Assembly: GCF_051027545.1 (NCBI RefSeq)
Contig: NZ_CP194902.1
Location: 1 to 64,000 of the forward strand
Direction: 5' to 3'
From: Methylocaldum sp002005105
Lineage (GTDB): Bacteria; Pseudomonadota; Gammaproteobacteria; Methylococcales; Methylococcaceae
DNA length: 64,000 bases
Under the pieces are notes generated by a model. It saw nothing but the letters and a program-made list of their open reading frames with translations. It made no database searches and was not told where the DNA came from. Position 1 is the first letter of the stretch. Each line of letters begins with the position of its first letter. This document shows positions 20,337 to 29,224 of the stretch, piece after piece. The position numbers were made by a program, and so were the translations under genes.

Positions 20337-21632
20337 TCAATACTTCTGACCCGAACACTTCTTGGTCTTGGTGTTGTAGTTGCCGCAATTGATCGGCGCC
20401 GTCCACTGGGCGACGATCGGCTTGCTTTCCGGCAGGTAATCCGACCAGGCGTCGCCCTCGACCAAACTCTTGGTCTGCCATACGGTCTGGAACTGGCCGT
20501 CGTCCTGAATCTCGCCGATCAGCACCGGCTTGGTGATGTGGTGGTTCGGAAGCATCTTCGACACACCGCCGGTGAGATTCGGCGCCTCGATGCCGATGAT
20601 CGCCTTGCCCACCGCGTCGGTATCCGTCGTGCCCGCCTTTTCCACCGCCTTGACCCACATGTTGAAGCCAATGTAATGCGCTTCCATCGGGTCGTTGGTT
20701 ACCCGGCTCCGGTTCTTGATGAACTGGTGCCATTTGGTGATGAACGCGGCGTTCTCGGGCGTATCGACGCTCATGAAATAGTTCCAGGCAGCGAGATGGC
20801 CGACCAGAGGCTTGGTGTCGATGCCGGATAGCTCCTCTTCGCCGACCGAGAACGCGACGACCGGAATCGACTCGGCCGAAATGCCCTGGTTGCCCAGCTC
20901 CTTATAGAAAGGCACGTTGGCGTCGCCGTTGATGGTGGACACCACCGCCGTCTTCTTGCCCGCCGAACCGAACTTCTTGATGTCCGCGACGATGCTCTGC
21001 CAATCCGAATGGCCGAACGGCGTGTAATTGATCATGATGTCCTTGTCCTTCACGCCTTTCGATTTCAGATACGCCTCCAGAATCTTGTTGGTCGTTCTCG
21101 GATATACATAATCCGTGCCGGCCAGTACCCAGCGTTTGACCTTCAGATCCTTCATCAGGTAATCGACGGCGGGAATCGCCTGCTGGTTGGGCGCGGCGCC
21201 GGTATAGAACACGTTCTTCGACGATTCCTCACCCTCGTACTGAACCGGATAGAAGAGAAGGCCGTTCAATTCCTCCACCACCGGCAGCACCGATTTGCGG
21301 GACACCGAGGTCCAGCAGCCGAAGATGGCGGCGACCTTGTCCTTGGTCAGAAGCTCTCGCGTTTTTTCGGCGAACAGCGGCCAGTTCGAGGCGGGATCGA
21401 CGACCACCGGTTCCAGTTTTTTGCCGAGCAAACCGCCTTTCTTGTTCTGCTCGTCGATCAGCATCAGCATGGTGTCCTTCAGCGTGGTTTCGCTGATCGC
21501 CATGGTGCCGGAGAGCGAATGGAGAATGCCCACCTTGATCGTGTCTTCGGCGCGCGCCTCCGCACCAAAAAGGAGCATGGCCGCCGACAGAGCCAAACAG
21601 AACTGTCGTAAGGATCTTGCATAATCAGGCAT
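20337..21632 (-). CDS. urtA: Urea ABC transporter substrate-binding protein UrtA
   Basis: A 431-residue periplasmic binding protein of the Leu/Ile/Val fold that captures urea for UrtBCDE. The signal peptide spans about residues 1-28 (AEARA-ED cleavage). Family sequence VGILHSLSGTMAISE, FGCWTSVSRKSVLPV and FYPVQYEGEESSKNVFYTGA is characteristic of UrtA/FmdD. It follows the porin gene by 43 bases, so the two probably share a promoter. Confidence 0.96.
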   Translation of the reverse strand: MPDYARSLRQFCLALSAAMLLFGAEARAEDTIKVGILHSLSGTMAISETTLKDTMLMLIDEQNKKGGLLGKKLEPVVVDPASNWPLFAEKTRELLTKDKVAAIFGCWTSVSRKSVLPVVEELNGLLFYPVQYEGEESSKNVFYTGAAPNQQAIPAVDYLMKDLKVKRWVLAGTDYVYPRTTNKILEAYLKSKGVKDKDIMINYTPFGHSDWQSIVADIKKFGSAGKKTAVVSTINGDANVPFYKELGNQGISAESIPVVAFSVGEEELSGIDTKPLVGHLAAWNYFMSVDTPENAAFITKWHQFIKNRSRVTNDPMEAHYIGFNMWVKAVEKAGTTDTDAVGKAIIGIEAPNLTGGVSKMLPNHHITKPVLIGEIQDDGQFQTVWQTKSLVEGDAWSDYLPESKPIVAQWTAPINCGNYNTKTKKCSGQKY

Positions 21633-21675
21633 GAATAGTTACCTCGCGAGTAATTGATGGAGTGTCTAGGAGTGA

Positions 21676-22908
21676 TCAGATCTGCAACTGGAAGCCCAGC
21701 TTGATCGAGCTGACGTCGTCGCCCGCGGCGGTCGAGGTGTAATCCAGCCCCTTGGTGAGCAGATCGCCGTACTCGTACATCAGCATGATCTTGGCGTTGT
21801 GGCCGTCGATGATGTAATTGATGCCGGCTTCGTAAACGTCGCGGCTGGCGCTTTTGATCGGATCGACGTTGACATAGCGGACGTAAGGCTGGAATTGACC
21901 GACCCACACCTTTTGCGGAAGCAGGTACATGGCGCTTACGTCGTAGGCGTTGCCCTCGAACATGGCGAAGCCGCCGCCCGCGAGCCTGGACGCCATGCCG
22001 TAGCCCTTGATGCCGTAGTTCTTGTATTCGCCATTGACGGTCACCACGCCCATATCGCCCAACGGCTTCTCGAACAGAACGTCGACCGCGGTGCCGCGGA
22101 AATTGCCCGGATCGCTCCGCGTCCCGGCGCCGTCTTCCTGATACTGGTTGGAAACGCCCAAGGTCAGGATGTCGCCGCCCTGGCCGTAGTAGGTTCCGCT
22201 GGTGTAGTAACCGGGGTTCTTTTCCACGTCGAGGAAGTTGTAGGCGACGCGCTGGGCGTAGAGGATGTTGTCGTCGACGTTGGCGCCGTTGCGGAGCCCA
22301 CGAAAAAAGCCCGCCGCGTATTGCAGGCGGCCGTCGAAGAACGAACCCCAGATGGTGGCGCCGTCGTCGCGGCCGAAGGAGCCGGCGGACGTACCGTCGG
22401 ATCGGATCGTCGTGTTGAAGTCCGCCGGCTCGAAGGGCGTGCCGGCGCCGAAGATGTTGTACACGGCGCTGAAGAACGGTCCGTTCATTTCGCGGCGCTC
22501 GGCGGGCACCAGCATGCGGCCCATCCAGATATTGAACATGGGATCGAATTCGAATTTGCCGATGGCATCGAGAATGCGCATCTCGCCGCCATCGCCGCAG
22601 GTCTGGCAATCGGTGTTGAACTCGATCTTGAAATACTTGTGAATCTGGCCGTTCAGGTACAAACGGATATTGTCCAGATTGAAATCGTTCGACCATTTGC
22701 CCGCATTGGCGGCTTCCTCGGTAGCGGTAAAGCTCGTTCTAAGGCCGGCGCCTATGCTCACCCACTTGGTATCGTCGATTTTGAACGTCGCTCCCCCAAG
22801 CGACACGGGTGCGTACGCCGTCGTCAGCGCCGCCAAGGCGGCGGGCAAAAGCGCAATCCGCAAGCCGCGGCGATCCGCTTGCGTCGCGCATGTTGTTCGA
22901 TTCTTCAT
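21676..22908 (-). CDS. OprP/OprO-like outer membrane porin, likely for urea or short amides
   Basis: A protein of about 410 residues with a signal peptide and alternating amphipathic strands, ending in hydrophobic GFQLQI as expected for an outer membrane beta barrel. Segments such as YFKIEFNTD, IWMGRMLVPAERREMNGPF and GAGINYIIDGHNAKI-like EAGINYIIDGHNAKI recall the phosphate-selective porin superfamily. Methylophilus FmdC, a porin next to an amide/urea importer, is the closest functional parallel I know. The ATG at 22908 has AGGGGG upstream. It is the first gene of the urt-ure series, so urea passage across the outer membrane is the likely role (inference). Confidence 0.85.
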   Translation of the reverse strand: MKNRTTCATQADRRGLRIALLPAALAALTTAYAPVSLGGATFKIDDTKWVSIGAGLRTSFTATEEAANAGKWSNDFNLDNIRLYLNGQIHKYFKIEFNTDCQTCGDGGEMRILDAIGKFEFDPMFNIWMGRMLVPAERREMNGPFFSAVYNIFGAGTPFEPADFNTTIRSDGTSAGSFGRDDGATIWGSFFDGRLQYAAGFFRGLRNGANVDDNILYAQRVAYNFLDVEKNPGYYTSGTYYGQGGDILTLGVSNQYQEDGAGTRSDPGNFRGTAVDVLFEKPLGDMGVVTVNGEYKNYGIKGYGMASRLAGGGFAMFEGNAYDVSAMYLLPQKVWVGQFQPYVRYVNVDPIKSASRDVYEAGINYIIDGHNAKIMLMYEYGDLLTKGLDYTSTAAGDDVSSIKLGFQLQI

Positions 22909-23558
22909 GACTTGAAACCCCCTGATCGTTGAAGTCGGTCCGCGGGCGGTCCGCGCCACCGGTCGTTTCCGGTGTAGTCGCGAGCCGCCCGGATGTCCGC
23001 GCCCCGTCGGCGAAGGCCTTTCATCGGGCGCGGCAAATATCCTTATCGGTTGAATCCGAAGAGCTGTTCACGGAGTCGGCCGTTGCGGCTAACTCGTTGT
23101 CGGCACGGGGGTAATTAGATTTCCGGGGGGTATATGTCACAATCAGTCAAATGACGTATCCCGGAGCGGGGGGTATCGGCTTAGAGTCTCGGCAGCGCAC
23201 TCGCGGCCGGTTACAGGCGACTTGGAGGGTGTGTAAGCAGTGGCGAACAACCCGGAACGCCAAGATCGGAAAGGGCGGCTTCGGTGCTCCAATCGCAAAC
23301 GGATTCCCGACCTACAAGGTGCACGGTTGTAGGTCGGCAATCCTTTGCCGACGAAGACGCTCGGCTGGGGTGTGGCGTCGGGAAGGGGGGCTTCGGCGCT
23401 CCCGAAGACGCCGTTTGCGATTGGGAGGGATTCCCGACCTACAGGGGCTGCGGTCGTAGGTCGGCAACCCTTTGCCGACGTTAGGTACCGGGCCGCTCAG
23501 AGAACTCGAACCGGCTTGGCCGCCGACGCCGTAAGCACTCTTAACCTTATGAAAAAAT
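22909..23558. other. Divergent intergenic region upstream of the porin-urt series
   Basis: About 650 bases. On the minus strand TTGTGA (near 23140), a 17-bp spacer and TCTAAT could be a sigma70 promoter for the porin gene. No sigma54 pattern was found on this side. The segment 23280-23481 holds family A repeat modules (TCGCAAACGG and GTAGGTCGGCAA). Confidence 0.45.
23281..23481. repeat. Family A repeat modules (TCGCAAACGG / GTAGGTCGGCAA)
   Basis: Contains CCAATCGCAAACGG, its reverse complement CCGTTTGCGATTGG, and two GTAGGTCGGCAA...TTTGCCGAC half-palindromes around GAAGACGCTCGG. The same modules fill the inside of the TA-flanked elements at 46979 and 57884. Confidence 0.8.
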
Positions 23559-24407
23559 ATGCGTATTCCGTTTCTGATCGTTTCTTTTAGCCTGCTCGCC
23601 GGCTGCTCCATCGGCCTGAAACCCCAAGGCACTCCGCTCCGGCCCGAATCGGTGGGCGAGATTCTGTTCCGCGTGGCGCCGGATAATCTGGACGAGGAGC
23701 AAACCGCAGCCATGGCCGAACGGATCAGCAAGAATCTGAGTTCCTGGGGATATCCGGTGGAGCCGGATCTAGACGAGAGCGGCGAAACCGGCGCCACTCA
23801 CGAGATGGAAGCACGGGTCGGCAGGATCGAGAACAAGAGCACGCCCACCGGGTTCTCGTTCAGCATCGGCAACTCCGACCCGCGCGCGCTCGATTTTCAA
23901 AAGGCGGAAGTGCTGCCGGTAACCTGTACGCTCAAATCCACCGCCCGTTCGTCCGAAACCGTAAGCCTCTTCATGGATTTCATCGCCGACGAGAAAATCA
24001 AGAATCCGAACCGCATCAAGAGCGATCCGGCATTGCTGGAAACTTACGAGAATCACATCGGAACGGTCTGCTTCAATCTTCTCGACAAGCTGAAGGTGCC
24101 GAGGAAGAAAGCAGCCTCGTCGACCAGTACCAGCACCTGGATGCCCGAGATACGCATCGAAGTCACGGAAAAACCGGCGAATTCCGAAAGCGGAACCTCG
24201 ACCGGCGCGATTCCCGTTCTCCCCGCGGAAACGGATAACCCCACGAATCGGCAAGCGCCGAATTCCGAAGACGGCCCTTCGAACCCGCCGGAAGAGCCGC
24301 CCGTAAAAACCGAAACCAGCAGCAATACCGAGGAAGGCCGCAAACGAATCATCATTCACAATCGCGGAAATCCGGTGATCCTCGACTTCGGCTTCGAGCG
24401 GAAATAG
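23559..24407 (+). CDS. Predicted lipoprotein of unknown function
   Basis: A 282-residue protein whose N-terminus has a lipobox (LLAGC, Cys near residue 16), so it is probably a lipid-anchored envelope protein. The central part is mixed alpha/beta; the C-terminal third is low-complexity and rich in Ser, Thr, Pro and Glu (STSTSTW, ETDNPTNRQAPNSEDG). No family was recognised. It lies upstream of the permease-kinase gene in the same direction, but the sigma54 site between them suggests separate transcription. Confidence 0.75.
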   Translation: MRIPFLIVSFSLLAGCSIGLKPQGTPLRPESVGEILFRVAPDNLDEEQTAAMAERISKNLSSWGYPVEPDLDESGETGATHEMEARVGRIENKSTPTGFSFSIGNSDPRALDFQKAEVLPVTCTLKSTARSSETVSLFMDFIADEKIKNPNRIKSDPALLETYENHIGTVCFNLLDKLKVPRKKAASSTSTSTWMPEIRIEVTEKPANSESGTSTGAIPVLPAETDNPTNRQAPNSEDGPSNPPEEPPVKTETSSNTEEGRKRIIIHNRGNPVILDFGFERK

Positions 24408-24534
24408 GCCCGACGCCGGCTTCCTGCCGCTGCCCGCCCTTTTAGCGTGCAATCCTGCGGTCTTCGCCCCAAATCGGGGCGCAGACCGTTCATCAATGCC
24501 CTCTTCTTCTGCCTTCTCCCTGTAGTCAACTCAA

Positions 24535-24550
24535 CGGCACGTGATTTGCT
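24535..24550 (+). promoter_or_regulatory. Sigma54 (RpoN) -24/-12 promoter of the permease-kinase gene
   Basis: CGGCACGTGATTTGCT has the GG-N10-GC spacing and matches consensus TGGCACG-N4-TTGCW at all but the first T. Transcription would start near 24561, about 70 bases before the coding start. RpoN control would fit nitrogen-limited expression by NtrC. No clear NtrC site was identified upstream. Confidence 0.75.
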
Positions 24551-24631
24551 CGCCTTGTTGAATTCGAGCGACAAATTGGAATTGCACTCGGCATAAAAAC
24601 AACAAGATCAGACAAGAGGCAAACCATCGCT

Positions 24632-27600
24632 TTGGAAGGATTGAGCCGTCAGGCCATCGTAAAGATACGGCGCGACTATAACGCCTGGGTCGCGAACGAG
24701 ACCCTGGAAGACTATGCGCTTCGGTTCGCGCCGCGGTCGTTTCGGAAGTGGTCCGAGTTCCGGGTGGCGAACACCGCCTTCGGCTCGATTTCGTTTCTGG
24801 TTCTGGAAGCCATCGGCGGCTTTCTCGCGATCAACTACGGATTCGTCAACGCGTGCTGGGCCATCATCGCGGTGGGCCTCGTCGTTTTCCTCACCGGGCT
24901 CCCGATCAGCTACTACGCCGCCAAACACAACATCGACATGGACTTGCTGACCCGCGGCGCCGGGTTCGGCTATATCGGCTCGACCCTGACCTCGCTGATC
25001 TACGCCTCCTTCACCTTCACCCTATTCGCGCTGGAAGCGTCCATCATGTCGCTGGCGCTGGAACTGTACTTCGACATTCCCATCGCCGCAGCGCATGTCG
25101 TCAGCGCCCTCTCGGTCATTCCGCTCGTCACCTTCGGCGTCACCACCATCAGCCGGCTTCAGCTCTGGACCCAACCGTTGTGGATCGTGCTGCTTGTCGC
25201 ACCCTACGCGGCCGTCATCTGGCGCGAACCAGAGGCTCTGACCGAACTCGCCCTGTTCCCCGGAAGCGAGAATCGCGGCGCGCAGTTCGACTGGATACTG
25301 TTCGGAACGGCCGCGACCATGGCCTTTTCCATGGTGGCCCAAATCGGCGAGCAAGTGGACTTTCTACGGTTTCTGCCGGAAAAGAATCATCGCAACCGAT
25401 ATCGGTGGTGGGCGGCCACCATTATCGCCGGCCCCGGATGGATCTTTTTGGGCATGGCCCGGCAACTGGGCGGCGCTTTCCTGGCGTATCTGGCGCTCAA
25501 GCACGGCATCGCCGGCGAGCGGGCGCACGAACCCACCCAGATGTATCGGGTGGCCTACGGCTACCTGTTCGACGACGGCAGGCTGGCGCTCGCGGCAACG
25601 GCACTGTTCGTGGTCGTATCGCAACTCAAGATCAATGTCACCAATGCTTATGCGGGCTCGCTGGCCTGGTCGAATTTCTTCTCGCGGCTGACCCACAGCC
25701 ATCCCGGTCGAGTGGTCTGGCTGGTCTTCAACGTGATGATCGCCCTGCTCCTCATGGAGCTCGGCGTTTTCGGCGCGCTCGAGCGGGTCCTCGGCCTGTT
25801 TTCGAACGTCGCCATCGCCTGGATCGGCGCCCTGGTGGCCGATCTGGTGATCAACAAGCCGCTGGGCCTGAGTCCGCCTTTCGTCGAATTCAAGCGAGCG
25901 TACCTGCCGGACATCAACCCGGTCGGCGTACTGTCCACGCTCGGTGCTTCGGCGATTTCGACCGCAGCCTACACGGGGTTGTTCGGGGCGCTGCCGCAAG
26001 CATTTTCGGCCTTCATCGCTTTGGCGGCCGCTTTTCTGCTGACGCCGGTCATCGCTTGGCTGACCCGAGGCCGCCACTATCTGGCGAGAGACCGCAACGA
26101 CTGGGGCTCGACCACGCCCCATGCCAAATGCTGCATTTGCGAAAACGATTTCGAACTGGAAGACAAGGCGTACTGCCCGGCCTATCAGGGAACGATCTGC
26201 TCGCTCTGCTGCACCCTGGATGCCCGTTGCCTGGACACCTGCAAACCGAACGCGCGGCTCAAGGACCAGCTCGAACGGGCCAGCCGCCGCTGGCTGCCCT
26301 CATGCCTGTCGCCGCAATTCAGGCTGCGCCTGATTCAGTTCGCTCTCGTTTACCTGCTGCTCGCCGCGCTCACCGGCGTCTTCGTAGGTGTGATCTATTA
26401 CCAGGATATCCTGGCAGCCGCTTCCGGGGACGAGGCTTTATCTCAAGCGCTGTTCGCCAATTTCCTCAAGGTCTATTCGGCGCTGCTGGTTTTCCTGGGC
26501 CTCGCCGCGTGGTGGATCGTGCTCAGCAACGAAAGCCGTCAGGTGGCGCAGGAGGAATCCGGGAAACAAACCGCCCTGCTGCTCAAGGAAATCGAGGAAC
26601 ATCGCAAAACCGACAGCATGCTCCAGAAAACGAGGGAGGCCGCCGACCGCGCCAATCAGGCCAAGAGCCGCTTCGTTAGCGACATGAGCCACGAGATTCG
26701 AACGCCATTGAACAGCATACTCGGGTACGCCCAGATCCTGCGCAAAGATCCGAGCATCCCGGCACATCGCCGGGAGGCGGTGGAGATCATTCAGCGCAGC
26801 GGGGAACACCTTTCTTCCCTGATCGAAGACATTCTCGACATCGCCCGCATCGAGGCGCGCAAGATCGAGCTGCGGCACGGGGCTATCGATTTTCCCGCGT
26901 TCATCGAGCAATTGGTGCGCATGTTCCGGCCGCAGGCGGAAGCGAAAGGACTGACCTTCCGTTGCCAGATCGTCGATGTGCTGCCGCGCCGGATTCGCGG
27001 CGACGAAAAGCGAGTGGGCCAGATTCTCATCAATCTGCTGAGCAACGCCGTGAAGTTCACCCAGGAGGGCGGAATCGTTTTCCGTGTGGGCTACAGCGGA
27101 GAAATCGCACGGTTCCAGGTGACGGACACCGGAGAAGGCATATCGCAGGACCAGATCGAAACCATCTTCCTGCCCTTCCGGCGCCTGCCCAGAGCCCGCG
27201 GCAACGCCATTCCGGGCAGCGGTCTCGGACTCACCATCAGCAAGATGCTCACACAAATCATGGGCGGCGAACTGACGGTGGAGAGCGAGCCTCAAAAGGG
27301 TTCCACGTTTGCCGTCCGGCTTTTCCTTCCCAGCCTGCGCAGCGCGGAAGAGGTTCGGGATGAAGGCGACATCGTGGGTTACCGCGGTCCGCGCCGCAAG
27401 ATCCTGGTGGTCGACGACCAACCCGAGCATCGCGGCATTCTGACCTCGGCGCTAACCCCCTTGGGGTTCGTTCTCGAGGAAGCGGGTTCCGGCGAAGAAT
27501 GCCTGGCGAAGGCCAGGGAATGGAATCCGGACCTGATTCTGCTGGACATCATCATGCCCGGAACGACCGGCATCGAAGCGGCGGCCAGCCTGCGCCAGAC

Positions 27601-28006
27601 CGGATGCAAGACCCCCATCATCGTCGTCAGCGCCAATGCCTACCAAAGCGACCGCCGTTCGGCCAGCGCCGCCGGCTGCGACGATTTCCTGGCCAAGCCG
27701 ATTCAGATCGAAGAACTCCTGCGCAAACTCAAACTGCATTTGAGTCTCGACTGGCTCTATCGGGGAGAGGATACGGAGCAAATCGAAACCGCCCCCGACA
27801 CCGCGCAGCCGATGTTAAGGCCGCCGCCCGACTGCCTCGAAGAACTGGCCGCATTCGCCCGCATCGGCGATCTTCGGGGCCTTGCGGACCGCCTGGACAC
27901 GCTGGCCGGAAGCGATGCCGGCTACATCCCTTTCGCCGAGCATCTCCAGGCGCTTTCGCGGGAGTTCCGTCTCGGCGACATCAAGAAAACACTCAGCGAG
28001 GTCTAA
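24632..28006 (+). CDS. NCS1 permease-like hybrid sensor histidine kinase
   Basis: An inner membrane protein of 1124 residues. Residues 1 to about 485 resemble NCS1 purine/cytosine permeases (about 12 membrane segments; GAGFGYIGSTLTSLIYASFTF). Then comes a cysteine-rich segment at about 500-540 (CCICE, YCPAYQGTICSLCCTLDARC), probably metal-binding; a further membrane pair; HisKA with SHEIRTP (His687); HATPase with NLLSNAVKFT and GSGLGL; a REC domain with phospho-acceptor Asp972; and a short C-terminal helical tail. Start: TTG at 24632, since no ATG is near and AAGAGG lies upstream. The permease half probably senses a nitrogen compound. It is followed by its response regulator after one base. 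Confidence 0.88.
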   Translation: MEGLSRQAIVKIRRDYNAWVANETLEDYALRFAPRSFRKWSEFRVANTAFGSISFLVLEAIGGFLAINYGFVNACWAIIAVGLVVFLTGLPISYYAAKHNIDMDLLTRGAGFGYIGSTLTSLIYASFTFTLFALEASIMSLALELYFDIPIAAAHVVSALSVIPLVTFGVTTISRLQLWTQPLWIVLLVAPYAAVIWREPEALTELALFPGSENRGAQFDWILFGTAATMAFSMVAQIGEQVDFLRFLPEKNHRNRYRWWAATIIAGPGWIFLGMARQLGGAFLAYLALKHGIAGERAHEPTQMYRVAYGYLFDDGRLALAATALFVVVSQLKINVTNAYAGSLAWSNFFSRLTHSHPGRVVWLVFNVMIALLLMELGVFGALERVLGLFSNVAIAWIGALVADLVINKPLGLSPPFVEFKRAYLPDINPVGVLSTLGASAISTAAYTGLFGALPQAFSAFIALAAAFLLTPVIAWLTRGRHYLARDRNDWGSTTPHAKCCICENDFELEDKAYCPAYQGTICSLCCTLDARCLDTCKPNARLKDQLERASRRWLPSCLSPQFRLRLIQFALVYLLLAALTGVFVGVIYYQDILAAASGDEALSQALFANFLKVYSALLVFLGLAAWWIVLSNESRQVAQEESGKQTALLLKEIEEHRKTDSMLQKTREAADRANQAKSRFVSDMSHEIRTPLNSILGYAQILRKDPSIPAHRREAVEIIQRSGEHLSSLIEDILDIARIEARKIELRHGAIDFPAFIEQLVRMFRPQAEAKGLTFRCQIVDVLPRRIRGDEKRVGQILINLLSNAVKFTQEGGIVFRVGYSGEIARFQVTDTGEGISQDQIETIFLPFRRLPRARGNAIPGSGLGLTISKMLTQIMGGELTVESEPQKGSTFAVRLFLPSLRSAEEVRDEGDIVGYRGPRRKILVVDDQPEHRGILTSALTPLGFVLEEAGSGEECLAKAREWNPDLILLDIIMPGTTGIEAAASLRQTGCKTPIIVVSANAYQSDRRSASAAGCDDFLAKPIQIEELLRKLKLHLSLDWLYRGEDTEQIETAPDTAQPMLRPPPDCLEELAAFARIGDLRGLADRLDTLAGSDAGYIPFAEHLQALSREFRLGDIKKTLSEV

Positions 28007-28007
28007 G

Positions 28008-28961
28008 ATGAGCTTAAAACGTCAATACCGCCAAGGCACGGTAATGATCGTGGACGACGTACCGGCCAATCTCGCCCTGCTTTCCGACGCCCTGGACGAA
28101 GCTGGCTATCGCGTACTGGTTGCGACCGACGGCGCTTCCGCCCTGGAGCAGCTTCGCTACGCCGAACCCGACGTCATATTGATGGACGCGGTCATGCCGG
28201 GCATGGACGGTTTCGAAACCTGCCGCCACCTAAAGGCGAATCCCGCGACCCGCTCCATTCCCATCATTTTCATGACCGGACTCGGCGAGCTGAACGATTT
28301 GCTCCGGGGTTTTCGCGAAGGCGCCGTGGATTATCTGGTCAAGCCGATCCGCCATGAGGAGGTTCTGGCCCGGGTCGAAGCACATCTGGCCCAGTCGCGG
28401 ATGGTGTTCCGCGCGGAAGAAGCCCTGGAGCGCAGCGGATTCGCGACGATCAGCATCGATGCCGCCGGGCGGATCATCTGGCTGACATCCTCGGCCGTCC
28501 GCTGGCTGGCGGCGTTCTCGGGAATCAAGGTGTTCGATTTCGAGACCTCAGCCTGCTTTTTGCCCAAGACACTTCTGGATTGGGCTTTAGCCCGTATCGC
28601 TCCGGGCGGAACCACGGAACACGAGTTGTTCACGCTTCATCGCGACGGCAAGAAATTCACCGCGAAGCTCGCCCCATGCGAAAGCGGACGCGAATACCTG
28701 CTGCTATTGCAGGAATTTTCCGGCGACTGGAACTTGGAGTCCTTGCGGGACGAACTCGGACTTACCTTCCGCGAAGCGGAAATCCTCATGTGGATCGCCC
28801 GCGGCAAAACCAACCGCGAGGTCGGGACTATCCTCGGCAGCAGTCCCCGGACGGTCAACAAACATCTGGAGCACATTTTCGAAAAGCTGGGCGTCGGCAC
28901 CCGCGCCGCCGCGGTCGCCGTCGTCATGCAGCGCATGAGGACGGGAGCCGAAGCGGCTTGA
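28008..28961 (+). CDS. LuxR-type response regulator, partner of the permease-kinase
   Basis: A 317-residue protein: an N-terminal REC domain (IVDDVPANLALLSDAL, acceptor Asp in VILMDAVMPGMDG), a middle PAS-like region, and a C-terminal LuxR helix-turn-helix (LTFREAEILMWIARGKTNREVGTILGSSPRTVNKHLEHIFEKLG). The ATG lies one base after the kinase stop, so they form a co-translated two-component pair. Promoters of the adjacent porin-urt-ure series are the natural candidate target (inference from position). Confidence 0.9.
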   Translation: MSLKRQYRQGTVMIVDDVPANLALLSDALDEAGYRVLVATDGASALEQLRYAEPDVILMDAVMPGMDGFETCRHLKANPATRSIPIIFMTGLGELNDLLRGFREGAVDYLVKPIRHEEVLARVEAHLAQSRMVFRAEEALERSGFATISIDAAGRIIWLTSSAVRWLAAFSGIKVFDFETSACFLPKTLLDWALARIAPGGTTEHELFTLHRDGKKFTAKLAPCESGREYLLLLQEFSGDWNLESLRDELGLTFREAEILMWIARGKTNREVGTILGSSPRTVNKHLEHIFEKLGVGTRAAAVAVVMQRMRTGAEAA

Positions 28962-28974
28962 CCGAGGCACCCGG

Positions 28975-29045
28975 TAGGTCGGGAATCCCTTGCCGACGCC
29001 ATCTCCCGGCCGGGCGGTTTCGTCGGCAAAGGATTGCCGACCTAC
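28975..29045. repeat. Family A palindrome after the response regulator
   Basis: GTAGGTCGGGAATCCCTTGCCGAC and, 20 bases on, GTCGGCAAAGGATTGCCGACCTAC form two arms of a long inverted repeat. It may act as a transcript end. The following 29046-29224 shows no gene. Confidence 0.75.
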
Positions 29046-29224
29046 GAAGGCTGTCGCCGATAAATTGAACTCGTTGGTCCATGGCACAGGTCTCTTTCCA
29101 CGGCATCGGCGTTTCCTCCTCGCCAATACCTTAATGGATGTAAACCATGTGCCCGGTCTATTTTGTATCTGCGTACGTCCTGCGTAACAAACCGAGGTAA
29201 CGAAAACAGCCAAACCACACCGCT

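Noticed and set aside
22909..23150. Sigma54 promoter for the porin-urt series
   Set aside because: No GG-N10-GC pattern with the right context was found on the minus strand; a sigma70-type site is the better, though weak, candidate.
24748..26679. 643-residue plus-strand frame overlapping the permease-kinase
   Set aside because: Arginine- and proline-rich translation without domain, in the +1 frame of the real gene.
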